From Firmicutes bacterium HGW-Firmicutes-14 (GTDB lineage Bacteria; Bacillota; Thermincolia; Thermincolales; UBA2595): 64,000 nucleotides of DNA. Each line of letters begins with the position of its first letter. The first letter of the stretch is position 1. The notes beneath the pieces were generated by a model that saw nothing but the letters and a program-made list of their open reading frames with translations, was not told the origin of the DNA and ran no database searches. Shown piece after piece: positions 18,794 to 27,529 of this stretch. Position numbers and translations under genes: made by a program. The stretch is taken from assembly GCA_002840275.1 (NCBI GenBank), contig PHAB01000001.1, forward strand, positions 186,001-250,000, written 5' to 3'.

Positions 18794-18896
18794 TGATTGG
18801 CGGCCGGAGGGGCTGGTCCAGGGTTGCTCAATACTGCATCATCTGTTTTTTTTGCTTATGGCCCCTTGGCGGCAGAATATTTTTACATAAGGTTTT

Positions 18897-19466
18897 TTAT
18901 GACTTCTCTCGTTGTTTTTGCCGGCATTTATTTACAGTTATATTATGAATTACAACCATCAATTCATCTACAACTTGATCTACGGGGCGATTATCTATGA
19001 AATACTTATTCTCAATTTTTTTAAAAACCCTTTTTACATGTACTATATCTTCATGTATATCTCGGATATAGTAATCTTTATGCGCTTCCTTATAAGCATC
19101 ATCCTTATAAACATTGTCATTCTCGTCAGAAAAAACCATTCTCTCAAAAATATGTTCCTCTGAATCCTGCAATTCAATTGCAACTACCTGTTCCAAATTT
19201 AAAAGTGAGTTAAAATTCCTTGCATAATAAATTGGACTTACTGCAATAACCATATTATCTTTATGTTCACAAATAATATCCTTTAAAATCTTACCCTTTA
19301 TTTTATGTCTCTCATATGAATACGGGTAATCTTGCATAAATTTTTCTAAGGTTATTTGAAATTTCCTTTTTATCTCTTCATCCAAATCAAAAAAAGAATA
19401 TTGCAACTTTTCAGCAAGCTTCTCACCCGTTACAGTCTTTCCTACATTCGATATACCAAAAAGCAT
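18897..19466 (-). CDS. P-loop kinase, shikimate/nucleoside-kinase-like
   Basis: A 189-aa protein. Walker A GISNVGKT is at residues 4-11, followed by a GEKLAEKLQYSFFDLDEEI stretch typical of shikimate-kinase-like enzymes, where the D-x-D binds Mg/substrate. The lid arginines of shikimate kinase are not clear, so the substrate is unknown. Codon usage is AT-rich compared with the upstream operon. No good ribosome site is seen near ATG 19466; a non-ATG start a few codons earlier is possible. It is the first gene of the accessory island. Confidence 0.65.
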   Translation of the reverse strand: MLFGISNVGKTVTGEKLAEKLQYSFFDLDEEIKRKFQITLEKFMQDYPYSYERHKIKGKILKDIICEHKDNMVIAVSPIYYARNFNSLLNLEQVVAIELQDSEEHIFERMVFSDENDNVYKDDAYKEAHKDYYIRDIHEDIVHVKRVFKKIENKYFIDNRPVDQVVDELMVVIHNITVNKCRQKQREKS

Positions 19467-19526
19467 AATTATCAGACTTACTCACCTGCTTTCAAAATAC
19501 CTGGTGACTTCTCGTCGGCATTGTCT

Positions 19527-20762
19527 TCATTTGCCACAGCACTTTTTATATTTCTTACCGCTGCCGCATGGACATGGATTATTTCGTCCAACCTTGGTAC
19601 GGATCGGCATCTCAATCACATTCGAATCCGGTCTAACTATTTGAAAAGGTTCAGACGGTAAAGGTTTTAAGAACTTTCTTTCTTCCTGGAACAGCTCATT
19701 GGGAGTGTGTCCTTTTAACACCCACTGGCGGGTATTATTATATAATTCCATTATTCTTGCTGTTAACTGCTGCACAAACTCAAAAGACGGAAACTCCATC
19801 CAGCTCTGCAGGTATTGAATAATCAGAGTCGGTTTTGAATCCGTATTGATTATATTGGTTATCTGCAATGCTATTTCATTTATTTCTTGTTTAGATAGCC
19901 TGTAATGGTTTAAAAGGAAACTGATAAAGCTGTTCATCTCCGGTGTTTTGTCAAAATAATCAGGATCACCGGCTATTAATAGCTGTTTTTTTGTAAAAGG
20001 AAAAAAATCAACGCCTGGTCGCATTCTGTGTTCTTCAACAATTTTTTTTGCGTCGAATACTCTGTCATCCTGATATCCATAAGGCGTGTTATGGACCTGT
20101 CCATAGAACTCACAGGCAAAGGACATAACATTCATAAATTCCAGAATGTCAACTTCCTGCCCTGTAAGCTCGCTGATCTTCTCCTTTACGAGCCATACCT
20201 GCATGACACCATAGTAATAAATCAATCCATGGGTTAATCGTATCCACTCGGTATTTCGCTTAACAATGCTTTCCAACTCACTGCCAGCTATCTGAGAAAA
20301 AATGTTAATCAGTTCACCCGGTATGAATAATACCTTTTGATCATCATATAATCCGGGGAAAATGACACTGTATTCCATGAATGCTTCCGCATTCGCAGTC
20401 GAAATACCTACATCGGATATAACTCCCGAATTTTTTATAATCATTTTGATAAAGTCATACCTGCTTTGATCCAATGTATATAGGACCTTTTTAAACTTCA
20501 AAGGAATCAATCTGGCAAGCTCCGCTGCCAGATCTGCTTTTTTGAGAGCGCTTAAATTTTTGAAATCGTAATTTTTACGGATTGTATCCATTTCAGCCTT
20601 TGTTAACCCGTTAATGGTATCATAAAGGCTGCATGGAACATCTACCTTCTTCCAAAGCCGCTTTTCTCTGTTTTCCTGCAGCTGTTGGCTAAAGGCCTTT
20701 GCATTTTCCAGTGCTCTCATTAGAGCCGCTTCTGTTTTTTTATCAATTTTTTCGTCCATCAA
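19527..20762 (-). CDS. SEC-C motif protein
   Basis: A 411-aa protein ending in a classic zinc-binding SEC-C motif (VGRNNPCPCGSGKKYKKCCG). The first ~380 residues are helical, with a KxxLxxxL-rich N-terminus about residues 45-90 that resembles a SAP/Rho-N-like helical unit (LTKAEMDTIRKNYDF...LKKADLAAEL). The middle is unrecognised. SEC-C tails bind zinc and often ribosome- or SecB-related partners. Upstream on the same strand is the decayed transposon, downstream the P-loop kinase. Function is not assigned. Confidence 0.8.
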   Translation of the reverse strand: MMDEKIDKKTEAALMRALENAKAFSQQLQENREKRLWKKVDVPCSLYDTINGLTKAEMDTIRKNYDFKNLSALKKADLAAELARLIPLKFKKVLYTLDQSRYDFIKMIIKNSGVISDVGISTANAEAFMEYSVIFPGLYDDQKVLFIPGELINIFSQIAGSELESIVKRNTEWIRLTHGLIYYYGVMQVWLVKEKISELTGQEVDILEFMNVMSFACEFYGQVHNTPYGYQDDRVFDAKKIVEEHRMRPGVDFFPFTKKQLLIAGDPDYFDKTPEMNSFISFLLNHYRLSKQEINEIALQITNIINTDSKPTLIIQYLQSWMEFPSFEFVQQLTARIMELYNNTRQWVLKGHTPNELFQEERKFLKPLPSEPFQIVRPDSNVIEMPIRTKVGRNNPCPCGSGKKYKKCCGK

Positions 20763-20794
20763 AGTTCCCTCATTACCTTTGTGAATTATTTATA

Positions 20795-21820
20795 GTGAAT
20801 ACTCCCCCAGCTACGCTGGACGCTAAGACAGGGGGCTTCCTGGTTCTGCGACCACCGCTTCATGGTAATGAAGTCTTACACAGTCTCCGCAGGCGTAACT
20901 TCGGGGTATTCCCTCCCTAGATGGATATTCATATTTCAGGGAGCAGATAACAACTGCAGACCACGGGATTCTATTACTTTAGCGGATACAATATCCCGGT
21001 TATCAATATAACCGCACTTAGGGCAGATATGAACCCGCACACTCAAGTCTTTTGGGACATCGGCGCCGCAAATACAAAGTTGGGATGTATTATTGGGCGG
21101 TACTTGAATAAAGCGTTTACCGTGCTTTTTAGCTTTGTATTCCAAATAGCTGAGGAATCTGCTCCAGCCGGCATCATGAATAGATTTAGCCAAACAATGG
21201 TTTTTGGTCATGTTCTTCACCTGAAGGTCTTCGGCAATAATGATGTTGGTTGTTTTTGAGTTTGACATTTATTCTGCCTGCAGCTGACAATTCAGCCTCC
21301 CGGTGGGTACGGATTTTTACATAGCCAATTTTCGGGAGATAGATAAATCCTTCTTCTAACCGGGAAAATGTGCTCTTGACTCTATCCACCTGGGGGTAGG
21401 TGATGGAAGAATAATTCCCTTTACCTTTGAACCTTGGATAACCGGCTCTCTTTTTGAAGAAGTTTTGATATGCGGTATCTGCCCTTCGGAGAACATCCTG
21501 CAGTACCTGGGAGTGAACCGCTTTATATTCTGAATGTACTTTCTTGAAGGCTGGGAGACTATTTTGCTGATCGTCATATCCAATGGTCCTCTGTTCCTTT
21601 TTCCAAACAGTTTGGCGTTCTTCAAGAGCGATGTTGTATAACCTGCGGCATAGGTCAAGCCAGTCAATGAGTTTATTTTCCTGTGCGGTGGCAGGATATA
21701 CTCTGAAGGAATAAGTTAGTTGCATGGTATCACCAACTTTGGTAATTATTTACTACAATTATACCACCAAACACCGGTTCGGTCAATTCATCTCCCACCT
21801 AGAGAGGAGGGAGACTTCTT
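20795..21820 (-). mobile_element. Decayed IS200/IS605-type (IS1341 group) element
   Basis: It contains a broken tnpB and no tnpA. The right end (lower coordinates) has a hairpin with CCCCC (20804-20808) and GGGGG (20831-20835) next to AGTGAATACT, like IS605 right ends. The left end has TCTCCC...GGGAGA near 21790-21815. An omega-RNA-like guide would overlap the tnpB 3' end and right end. Boundaries are approximate because these elements make no target duplication. Confidence 0.65.
20936..21725 (-). pseudogene. tnpB: tnpB (RNA-guided nuclease), internally deleted and frameshifted
   Basis: Two pieces in different frames meet near 21,260. The first (21725 down) is the TnpB N-terminus: QLTYSFRVYPATAQ, the helix-turn-helix and KKRAGYPRFKGKGNY, about 155 residues. 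The second is the C-terminus: IIIAEDLQVKNM (RuvC-II Glu), the zinc finger CICG...CPKCG, and DNRD (RuvC-III Asp). About 130-150 residues that should carry the RuvC-I Asp are missing, so the nuclease must be dead. The frame change at the junction fits a deletion, not a sequencing slip. Confidence 0.85.
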
Positions 21821-21825
21821 GACCA

Positions 21826-22137
21826 TTAGGTTAAATTACGATATTCTCTTCTGCCATCCACAATAGTATATATTATAACGCTCTTATCCACCTCATTTAT
21901 CTTATAAAACACAAGATGCCTTTCAACGATTAAGACTCTATAGCCCTGTTTTTTTAATATCGAATATCTGGGAATACTCCCTGAATCTGGAAACTCTTGG
22001 AGACGATTAATTGCAGTTTCAATCTTATCCAGATATGCTAATGCAATATCAACATTACCGGAATCATCTGCTATATAAAAAATGATTTCACGGAGCTGTT
22101 CTTCTGCTTTATCCGTTCTTAAGATTTTATACTTCAT
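21826..22137 (-). CDS. RelE/ParE-family toxin
   Basis: A 103-aa protein of the RelE/ParE fold. It begins MKYKILRTDKAEEQL, has the helix DIALAYLDKIETAINRLQEFPDSGSIPRY typical of ParE, then the strands YRVLIVERHLVFYKI and VIIYTIVDGRREYRNL with the conserved Arg/Tyr. It overlaps its antitoxin gene by 4 nt. It is likely to inhibit translation or gyrase; which one cannot be read from sequence. Autoregulation through the palindrome at 22442-22470 is likely. Confidence 0.92.
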   Translation of the reverse strand: MKYKILRTDKAEEQLREIIFYIADDSGNVDIALAYLDKIETAINRLQEFPDSGSIPRYSILKKQGYRVLIVERHLVFYKINEVDKSVIIYTIVDGRREYRNLT

Positions 22138-22412
22138 CCATTCTTCCTTTCCAGTAAAGATGCACGAAGATCGTCAAACGAATCCTGCATTGATGCTACT
22201 CTTCCATTTTTCACATCTTCATCGGCCTCTGAAAGTTTTCTGAGTAGTTCCAGTTCAGATTTCATCTGATAGTAATCCTGCAATCCAAGAACAACCGTGT
22301 CACCTCGTCCATTAACGGTAATAATAACCGCCTCCCTTGATTCTTTGCATTGCCTGGAGATTTCACTATAATGATTTCTTAAGTCTGCTGACGGTCTGAT
22401 TGATACTTCCAT
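22134..22412 (-). CDS. Phd/YefM-family antitoxin
   Basis: A 92-aa antitoxin. The N-terminal DNA-binding half (IRPSADLRNHYSEISRQCKESREAVIITVNGRGDTVVLGLQDYYQM) is the Phd/YefM fold. The charged C-terminus binds and blocks the toxin. First gene of the pair, with the toxin start overlapping its stop by 4 nt. It follows a promoter embedded in a palindrome. Confidence 0.92.
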   Translation of the reverse strand: MEVSIRPSADLRNHYSEISRQCKESREAVIITVNGRGDTVVLGLQDYYQMKSELELLRKLSEADEDVKNGRVASMQDSFDDLRASLLERKNG

Positions 22413-22441
22413 GGAATCACCTTCTTTGCGTTATATTTTTC

Positions 22442-22478
22442 ATAGTCATATTATATCGCGATATGACTATATTGTAAA
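22442..22478 (-). promoter_or_regulatory. Toxin-antitoxin promoter embedded in its operator palindrome
   Basis: ATAGTCATAT (22442-22451) and ATATGACTAT (22461-22470) form a 10-bp inverted repeat with a 9-bp centre. On the minus strand TTTACA (22473-22478), 17 bp and TATAAT (22450-22455) give a promoter overlapping it. Antitoxin binding would directly block RNA polymerase. Confidence 0.85.
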
Positions 22479-22686
22479 GTTTATGCTATTGAACTTGCCT
22501 CGCGAAAGCGAAAGGGGAAGTTCAGGCGGGCAATTGATTATGCTGCTTTATATAACAGGATTTAACGATTTTATAGCCAATATTTGGTATTAGCAACTCT
22601 GCATTCACCTGTAAATTATTTTGATTTGCGCGAACCAACCGCTCATTTATTTTATCTAAATATATAGGAAGGGGGGTTTCGTTTGT

Positions 22687-23211
22687 TTGAAAGAAATTGC
22701 TGATGTTAAACTTGCTCAACAATCAGATAAAAACGCTTTTTGCAGGCTGATCAAAAACTCAGAGGTTACAATGTACCGGGTCGCTAAATCTTTCCTGCAA
22801 ACCGATGAAGATTGCGCTGATGCAATCCAGGAAGCAATTATTAAAGCTTATAATTCAATAAACTCTCTTAGAGAACCTCTTTATTTTAAAACATGGTTAA
22901 TCAAAATCCTGATTAATGAATGCAGGAAAACGCTTAGTCTAAGACACAGAGTAATTCCAAGGGCTGACTTAACTATCGGTTGTAAAGATACTAACAGTTT
23001 TGAAAAAATTGAAATACAAAATGCTGTTGACTCCCTTGAGAATGAACTCCGCATAATAGTAAACCTTTTTTATTTCGAAGACCTGTCTTTAAAAACCATC
23101 GCCCAATTATTAAGTATTCCCGAAGGAACTGTCAAATCAAGGTTATCCAGAGCAAGAACCCAACTGGCAAAAATACTTTGTCTTCAGGACGAAATGGAGG
23201 GGATGATATGA
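22687..23211 (+). CDS. ECF RNA polymerase sigma factor
   Basis: A 174-aa sigma-70-family factor with only regions 2 and 4. Region 2 has the ADAIQEAIIKAYNSI and FKTWLIKILINECRK blocks; region 4 has IAQLLSIPEGTVKSRLSRARTQL. TTG 22687 is the start, with GGAAGGGGGG about 10 nt upstream. It overlaps the next gene by 4 nt, and that gene encodes its probable anti-sigma factor. The set of controlled genes is unknown; the nearby secreted proteins are candidates. Confidence 0.93.
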   Translation: MKEIADVKLAQQSDKNAFCRLIKNSEVTMYRVAKSFLQTDEDCADAIQEAIIKAYNSINSLREPLYFKTWLIKILINECRKTLSLRHRVIPRADLTIGCKDTNSFEKIEIQNAVDSLENELRIIVNLFYFEDLSLKTIAQLLSIPEGTVKSRLSRARTQLAKILCLQDEMEGMI

Positions 23212-24497
23212 TCAAAGATGATAAATTTGACCTTAAATTAAAAACATTGACTAATAACAGCATAACTCACATCCCTGACAACATTCGAAAGAGGATTGAT
23301 GAGACACTGATCTCTCTCCCGGTTAAAAGGCCGGGGACTAAAAAAATCAGATATATCGTTGCTGCCGTAATAATATTATTTAGTTTAACTTTTGGTATTA
23401 TTTTTACATCACCCCGCATTGTTGAAGCTCTTAAACAAATCCCGGTTATTGGTTTCATATTTGAATTTATTGGAGACCGGGGTCTGCAGAATGCCAGTAA
23501 AAAAGGTTACGCCATTCCTGTCAACAAGTCTGTGATAGACAATGGTATCAACATTACTATTACAGAAGTGATTTTTGATGAAGCAAGATTATCTGTCGCT
23601 TATCTGCAGGAATCTGAATCAGCAGCAGGCAGCACCATTGGCGTTGAATTAATGTTTGACGGCAGGTCTTTAAGCGGAGCTACCGGGCAAAGCAGCCGGC
23701 CTCTGGACAGCACAAGGCTGGCAGGAATAATTGATTTTGATACTTATGAAGAATTGCCTGATAAATTTAACCTTAAAATTAAAATCGATAAAGTGGGAAA
23801 TATTCAGGGGAATTGGGAATTCAACATCCCTTTCTCTAAATCAAAAGCAGCAACCGAAATCAAGGAATTTACCCCGGAAGTTAGAACCAAATACGGAAAG
23901 ACCGAATTAGCCATAAAGAAAATAACGTTTACTTCAAGCGCCACTGAAATCGACTTTGAGCTGACAGAACAGTTAACCGGTAAATCAGCAAAGAGTTACA
24001 GCTTTCAAATATTTGATGATCAAGGGCAAAAATTAAGTTTCAGCATAAACGGTCATGAAATGATTAAAAACGGAATCAGTAAAACTCAATATAAAGCCGT
24101 TGGACCATACGGTATTAATTTTGAACAGCCAAGTTATTTTATGATTCATCCGGTTATATCAGAGGAAATCCAAGAGGTCATTGATTTATCAAATTTACCG
24201 GTAACAGCAAATCTTGGTTATAGAGAAAATCTGGAAGTCATAAAAATTGAACCTCTGCCTGACAAAACCTTGCTTTATTACAGAGGAATAGACCCATATA
24301 ATACTGTTTTTTTACAAGATGCTACAGGCAAACAGTATATCTTTGATCACAGTAAACCGCCAATAATAGGGGATAATAATATATTTATCCGGGAATACCC
24401 TCCGTTAGAAAAAAATAATGATTTAAAACTTCTGGCAACCAAAAGTACAGAGCCGAAAGTGATAAATGAGCTAATAACAAAAATTGAGCTGCAATAG
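23208..24497 (+). CDS. Anti-sigma factor, DUF4179-type membrane protein
   Basis: A 429-aa protein. The N-terminal ~45 residues are cytoplasmic and should bind the sigma factor. One membrane helix lies about residues 47-70 (RYIVAAVIILFSLTFGIIF), then a DUF4179 domain begins ALKQIPVIGFIFEFIGDRGL, followed by beta-rich extracytoplasmic domains. The best start is ATG 23208: GGAGGGG lies just upstream and the start overlaps the sigma stop (ATGA). An in-frame start 30 nt earlier lies inside the sigma gene. It is followed by a terminator. Confidence 0.9.
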   Translation: MIKDDKFDLKLKTLTNNSITHIPDNIRKRIDETLISLPVKRPGTKKIRYIVAAVIILFSLTFGIIFTSPRIVEALKQIPVIGFIFEFIGDRGLQNASKKGYAIPVNKSVIDNGINITITEVIFDEARLSVAYLQESESAAGSTIGVELMFDGRSLSGATGQSSRPLDSTRLAGIIDFDTYEELPDKFNLKIKIDKVGNIQGNWEFNIPFSKSKAATEIKEFTPEVRTKYGKTELAIKKITFTSSATEIDFELTEQLTGKSAKSYSFQIFDDQGQKLSFSINGHEMIKNGISKTQYKAVGPYGINFEQPSYFMIHPVISEEIQEVIDLSNLPVTANLGYRENLEVIKIEPLPDKTLLYYRGIDPYNTVFLQDATGKQYIFDHSKPPIIGDNNIFIREYPPLEKNNDLKLLATKSTEPKVINELITKIELQ

Positions 24498-24502
24498 CAT
24501 TA

Positions 24503-24528
24503 AAAGCCGCCCGAAATAAGGCGGCTTT
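24503..24528 (+). terminator. Intrinsic terminator of the sigma/anti-sigma operon
   Basis: AAAGCCGCC / GGCGGCTTT, 9-bp stem with an 8-nt loop, 6 nt past the anti-sigma stop. Confidence 0.85.
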
Positions 24529-25035
24529 CCAATGTGCACCCGGTCAAGTTGTTAATTATTGATACAGTGTAATGTAAAAAACGTGCCATTATTTTATGGA
24601 GTAGTGCGGACTAAAAAATAAGATACAAGCCGTTTTGGGTATCTACTTTATTCAGGTAAGTTCATAATCCTTAACACCCAGCCCATTAGCCACCAATTTA
24701 TGTAAAATAACCACAGCATTGATCCTTGCCCTCTATTACTTAATAGAATCTCCTATAAAGCTGGAAGGACAATTAAGAACTGAGCTGCTTGAAGAAAAGA
24801 TGCAAAACCAGCACACATAAATGCAAGAAATAAAACAATATATTTTACCATTTTAAAGCGCATTAAGAAAGAGCTGAGGATTGCTTACATAAGAGAATCG
24901 GCAACGCCGGCATATGCCACTTTAACACCATCAAACGGAAGAAAAGATACTTGGTTGCATGAAGGGCATCCGGTGGCAGAATATTTTACCCAAGCAGTGT
25001 AACTAAGCAAGATCAAAATTATTTATATGAGCCCA
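24529..25035. other. Gap holding decayed coding remnants
   Basis: About 500 bp without an intact gene. Two short open stretches on the plus strand read like protein without a start: one ending ...LLEEKMQNQHT at about 24820, and one of about 70 codons ending ...GHPVAEYFTQAV near 25003. They are in different frames and match no family I recognise. They may be remains of an excised gene. Confidence 0.4.
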
Positions 25036-25167
25036 TCAACCTCTTGTCTTTAGGTACCTAAATACTAAAAATCCGATACCAATGATACCAATTAAATTCA
25101 AAAGGGTTATAATGAAAGTAGCGAAAGACCAACTAGATGCAAAGGTATTGACCATTTGGTTTTCCAT
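25036..25167 (-). CDS. 43-aa single-pass membrane peptide
   Basis: A short ORF from ATG 25167, with GGGGGCG 8 nt upstream. It codes for a 43-residue peptide: a short polar N-terminus, one long hydrophobic stretch (about residues 15-37) rich in Ile/Leu/Gly, and a basic end RYLKTRG. Size and pattern fit a small membrane peptide such as a toxin, regulator or protease substrate. It lies between the decayed region and the secreted protein gene, on the same strand. Confidence 0.55.
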   Translation of the reverse strand: MENQMVNTFASSWSFATFIITLLNLIGIIGIGFLVFRYLKTRG

Positions 25168-25314
25168 AAAGTATCGCCCCCTTATATAATGAGCAGCAAC
25201 CGATAGTTCTTCACTGTATCAGTTCGCATTGCTTAACATTTTCATCTTCCCACTTGGCTTTTATATGCAACACATGGATGTTCGCCATATGGGTATTGGT
25301 CAGATTCCTTAATT

Positions 25315-25340
25315 TATAGGGGTGCTATTGCACCCCTATA
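25315..25340 (-). terminator. Terminator after the secreted protein gene
   Basis: A perfect 11-bp stem TATAGGGGTGC / GCACCCCTATA with a 4-nt loop, 13 nt past the stop and followed by AAATTAA. Confidence 0.75.
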
Positions 25341-25352
25341 TGAATTTATTGT

Positions 25353-26003
25353 TTATGCCTTTACATTCCACGCCTTAATACTACCACCGTAATAAAACTC
25401 TTGGTAAATTTTATAAGTCCAACTCATCACAGGCAATCCCCATATTTCATCATGGCCATTGTATTCACCCATTGTTTTAGCAGGAGATGAAGATGTACTG
25501 TTACTCCTTATAGTGCTTGAAGACCAGCTATCTCTAACTGAAGGATAGTAGCATTTAAATTCTGTGTCAGTCCAGTTAACACTAAATTGTTTTGTAGAAG
25601 CATTATAATATACGTTAGTAATTAACTTATAGCGAACAACTAGATAAACTCCCCATACCTCCCTAGTGGTTGTTACGTTGTAATAGCCAGTTGACGAAAC
25701 GCTGGTATTGTCTGTAGTTGAAGTTTGAACCTGATCTTCATTACCACCTTTCTCCTTTAATTTTTTTCCTGCTTTTGCTTCCTTTTCTGAAGATGGTGTT
25801 ACAACAAGTGTCATGGTTTCGTAAGTACCATCTTCATGATATACGATCGAGTTCTGCTGTTCGCTGCTTACACTAATTGTTTCTACCTCATTGTCAATTT
25901 CTTCACTTGCATACGCATTTGCGCTAATACTAAACAATAAAGTCGTAATAATCAAGAGTACTAAAACAAATTTCGTTTTACTTATTGTTTTTAATCTTAC
26001 CAT
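25353..26003 (-). CDS. Secreted protein of unknown function
   Basis: A 216-aa protein with a clear signal peptide: KTISKTKF, then a hydrophobic core, and an A-x-A type end at NAYAS (cleavage about residue 32). The mature part has a charged linker (residues 60-95, rich in Glu/Lys) and a Tyr/Trp/Ser-rich beta domain ending GGSIKAWNVKA. No family is recognised. It lies downstream of a secreted subtilase on the same strand, so it could be a substrate, propeptide-like partner or inhibitor. Codon usage is AT-rich. Confidence 0.75.
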   Translation of the reverse strand: MVRLKTISKTKFVLVLLIITTLLFSISANAYASEEIDNEVETISVSSEQQNSIVYHEDGTYETMTLVVTPSSEKEAKAGKKLKEKGGNEDQVQTSTTDNTSVSSTGYYNVTTTREVWGVYLVVRYKLITNVYYNASTKQFSVNWTDTEFKCYYPSVRDSWSSSTIRSNSTSSSPAKTMGEYNGHDEIWGLPVMSWTYKIYQEFYYGGSIKAWNVKA

Positions 26004-26066
26004 TATCTTATGACCTCCTTTGATTTTGTTATACGTAATATTTTTGCTAGCTAGAATTTCTCACAA

Positions 26067-27404
26067 TTAATTAATTCTTAGAATATAGCGTAAGTTACCC
26101 GCCCCCTGTTCATTTGGCGCAAATCCCAAATCCACCGCATTGCTCATCAATTGCCCCTTCACTTCATCCGGTGTCAAAGCGGGATTTCCCTCCAACAGCA
26201 AGGCAGCGGTCCCTGCTACCATCGGGGTTGCCATAGAGGTCCCCGACATGGTAATATAGTAATCAGAAATAGTGGTTTGTACAGGTTGTACCTGACTTTG
26301 AGCTTTAGCGGGCTTATCAGGTTTAGCCTTTGGACCACTATTTTTTTTGGGCAAATACGACGTATCTGCTGCCAGAGACGTTATACCTACCCCCGGGGCA
26401 AGCAAATCCGGTTTGGTTAAACCGTCAATAGTCGGCCCACGGCTTGAAAACCCGGCAATAACATCATCCCTTATGTCAACTGTCCCCCTGTCGTCTGCAG
26501 CGCCTACTGTGATTATATGCGGGTTTATACCGGGTGTGTTTATGGTCCCTTCAGCCGGACCATTATTTCCTGCAGCTGACACTACTATCAGCCCAGCGTC
26601 CCATGCTTCCTGAGCCGCTAGGCTTAAAGGGTCAATGGTATACGACTGGGAAGCTTGGGCGCCCAGAGAGAGGTTCATTACTTGGATATTGTAAATCACC
26701 TTATTTTGAACCACCCACTGTATTCCGGCGATTACATCACTTGACCGCCCGCTGCCGGTGCTGTCCAGAACTTTTACACCGACCAGGCTGGCTTCCGGCG
26801 CTACCCCTATGTACTGGCCGTTCGACTTGTTTCCATTGCCTGCAATGATTCCAGCCACATGAGTGCCGTGACCGCAGTCATCGTAAGGCGCTGTTTTTCT
26901 GTTGATAAAATCCTTGAAAGCTATAATGCGGTTAGCCGGTTCCGTTAAATCAGGATGCGGATAAATCCCTGTATCAATGACTGCCACAGTAATACCTTTA
27001 CCTGTATATCCCGCTTCCCATGCAGCAGGAGCATTGACAGCAGGTACCGCCGTATCAAGGCAAGCGTGAACTTCCGTATCATAGCAAATCTGAATGGTAT
27101 CCTCGTCAGCAACCATTTCTTCAATGGCCGAAGACGGCAAGTCGGCGGAAAAACTCTTAATCAGGGAAAGGTCATGCTTTAATCTGCCTCCTGAACGGTG
27201 GATCCAGTTTTTGTGTTTTTCCTTCAATCCATATTTAGCCTGGACAATTACCGGAATCAGATAGTTAGAGCCGCTTTTAATTTCTTTTGCTAACTCAGCG
27301 GAAATTTTTTCGTGAGCGGCAAATGAAGAGGAGTAAGAAAACAGGGATAAGAGTAATACGGTAATCAGGATTAGTGTTATTGCCTTTCTAAAATGCAGCT
27401 TCAT
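26067..27404 (-). CDS. Secreted subtilisin-family serine protease (S8, AprX-like)
   Basis: A 445-aa protease. It has a signal peptide (residues 1-29), an inhibitor I9-type propeptide (about 30-115: LIPVIVQAKYG ... IKSFSADLPSSAIEEM), and an S8 catalytic domain with Asp in AVIDTGIYPHPDL (about 144), His in HGTHVAGI (about 181) and Ser in GTSMATPM (about 388). A Lys/Pro-rich insert (about 352-375) lies just before the Ser loop. All triad residues are intact. It is followed by the secreted unknown protein, and a GAF-LuxR regulator lies upstream. Confidence 0.93.
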   Translation of the reverse strand: MKLHFRKAITLILITVLLLSLFSYSSSFAAHEKISAELAKEIKSGSNYLIPVIVQAKYGLKEKHKNWIHRSGGRLKHDLSLIKSFSADLPSSAIEEMVADEDTIQICYDTEVHACLDTAVPAVNAPAAWEAGYTGKGITVAVIDTGIYPHPDLTEPANRIIAFKDFINRKTAPYDDCGHGTHVAGIIAGNGNKSNGQYIGVAPEASLVGVKVLDSTGSGRSSDVIAGIQWVVQNKVIYNIQVMNLSLGAQASQSYTIDPLSLAAQEAWDAGLIVVSAAGNNGPAEGTINTPGINPHIITVGAADDRGTVDIRDDVIAGFSSRGPTIDGLTKPDLLAPGVGITSLAADTSYLPKKNSGPKAKPDKPAKAQSQVQPVQTTISDYYITMSGTSMATPMVAGTAALLLEGNPALTPDEVKGQLMSNAVDLGFAPNEQGAGNLRYILRIN

Positions 27405-27463
27405 TTTTCACCTCCTTTCCAGCTCAACCCGTTTTCATGATAACATATATTTCCATAAATATC

Positions 27464-27528
27464 ATGTCCTCCCAAGGGATATTTTTCAGTCATTTTTCGA
27501 CACAATTTTGTCCCCCAAAGGAGGACAT
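27464..27528. promoter_or_regulatory. 9-bp inverted repeat upstream of the protease gene
   Basis: ATGTCCTCC (27464-27472) and GGAGGACAT (27520-27528), 47 bp apart, lie between the LuxR regulator stop and the protease start. A related TGTCCCCCAAAGGA motif lies beside the second arm. They could bind a dimeric regulator. Confidence 0.4.
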
Positions 27529-27529
27529 T

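Noticed and set aside
18797-19000. 67-aa plus-strand ORF
   Set aside because: No ribosome site; its second half is antisense to the P-loop kinase gene.
20936-21268. The 110-aa ORF as an independent zinc-finger protein
   Set aside because: It is the C-terminal third of TnpB (RuvC-II, zinc finger, RuvC-III) with a chance ATG at the deletion joint.
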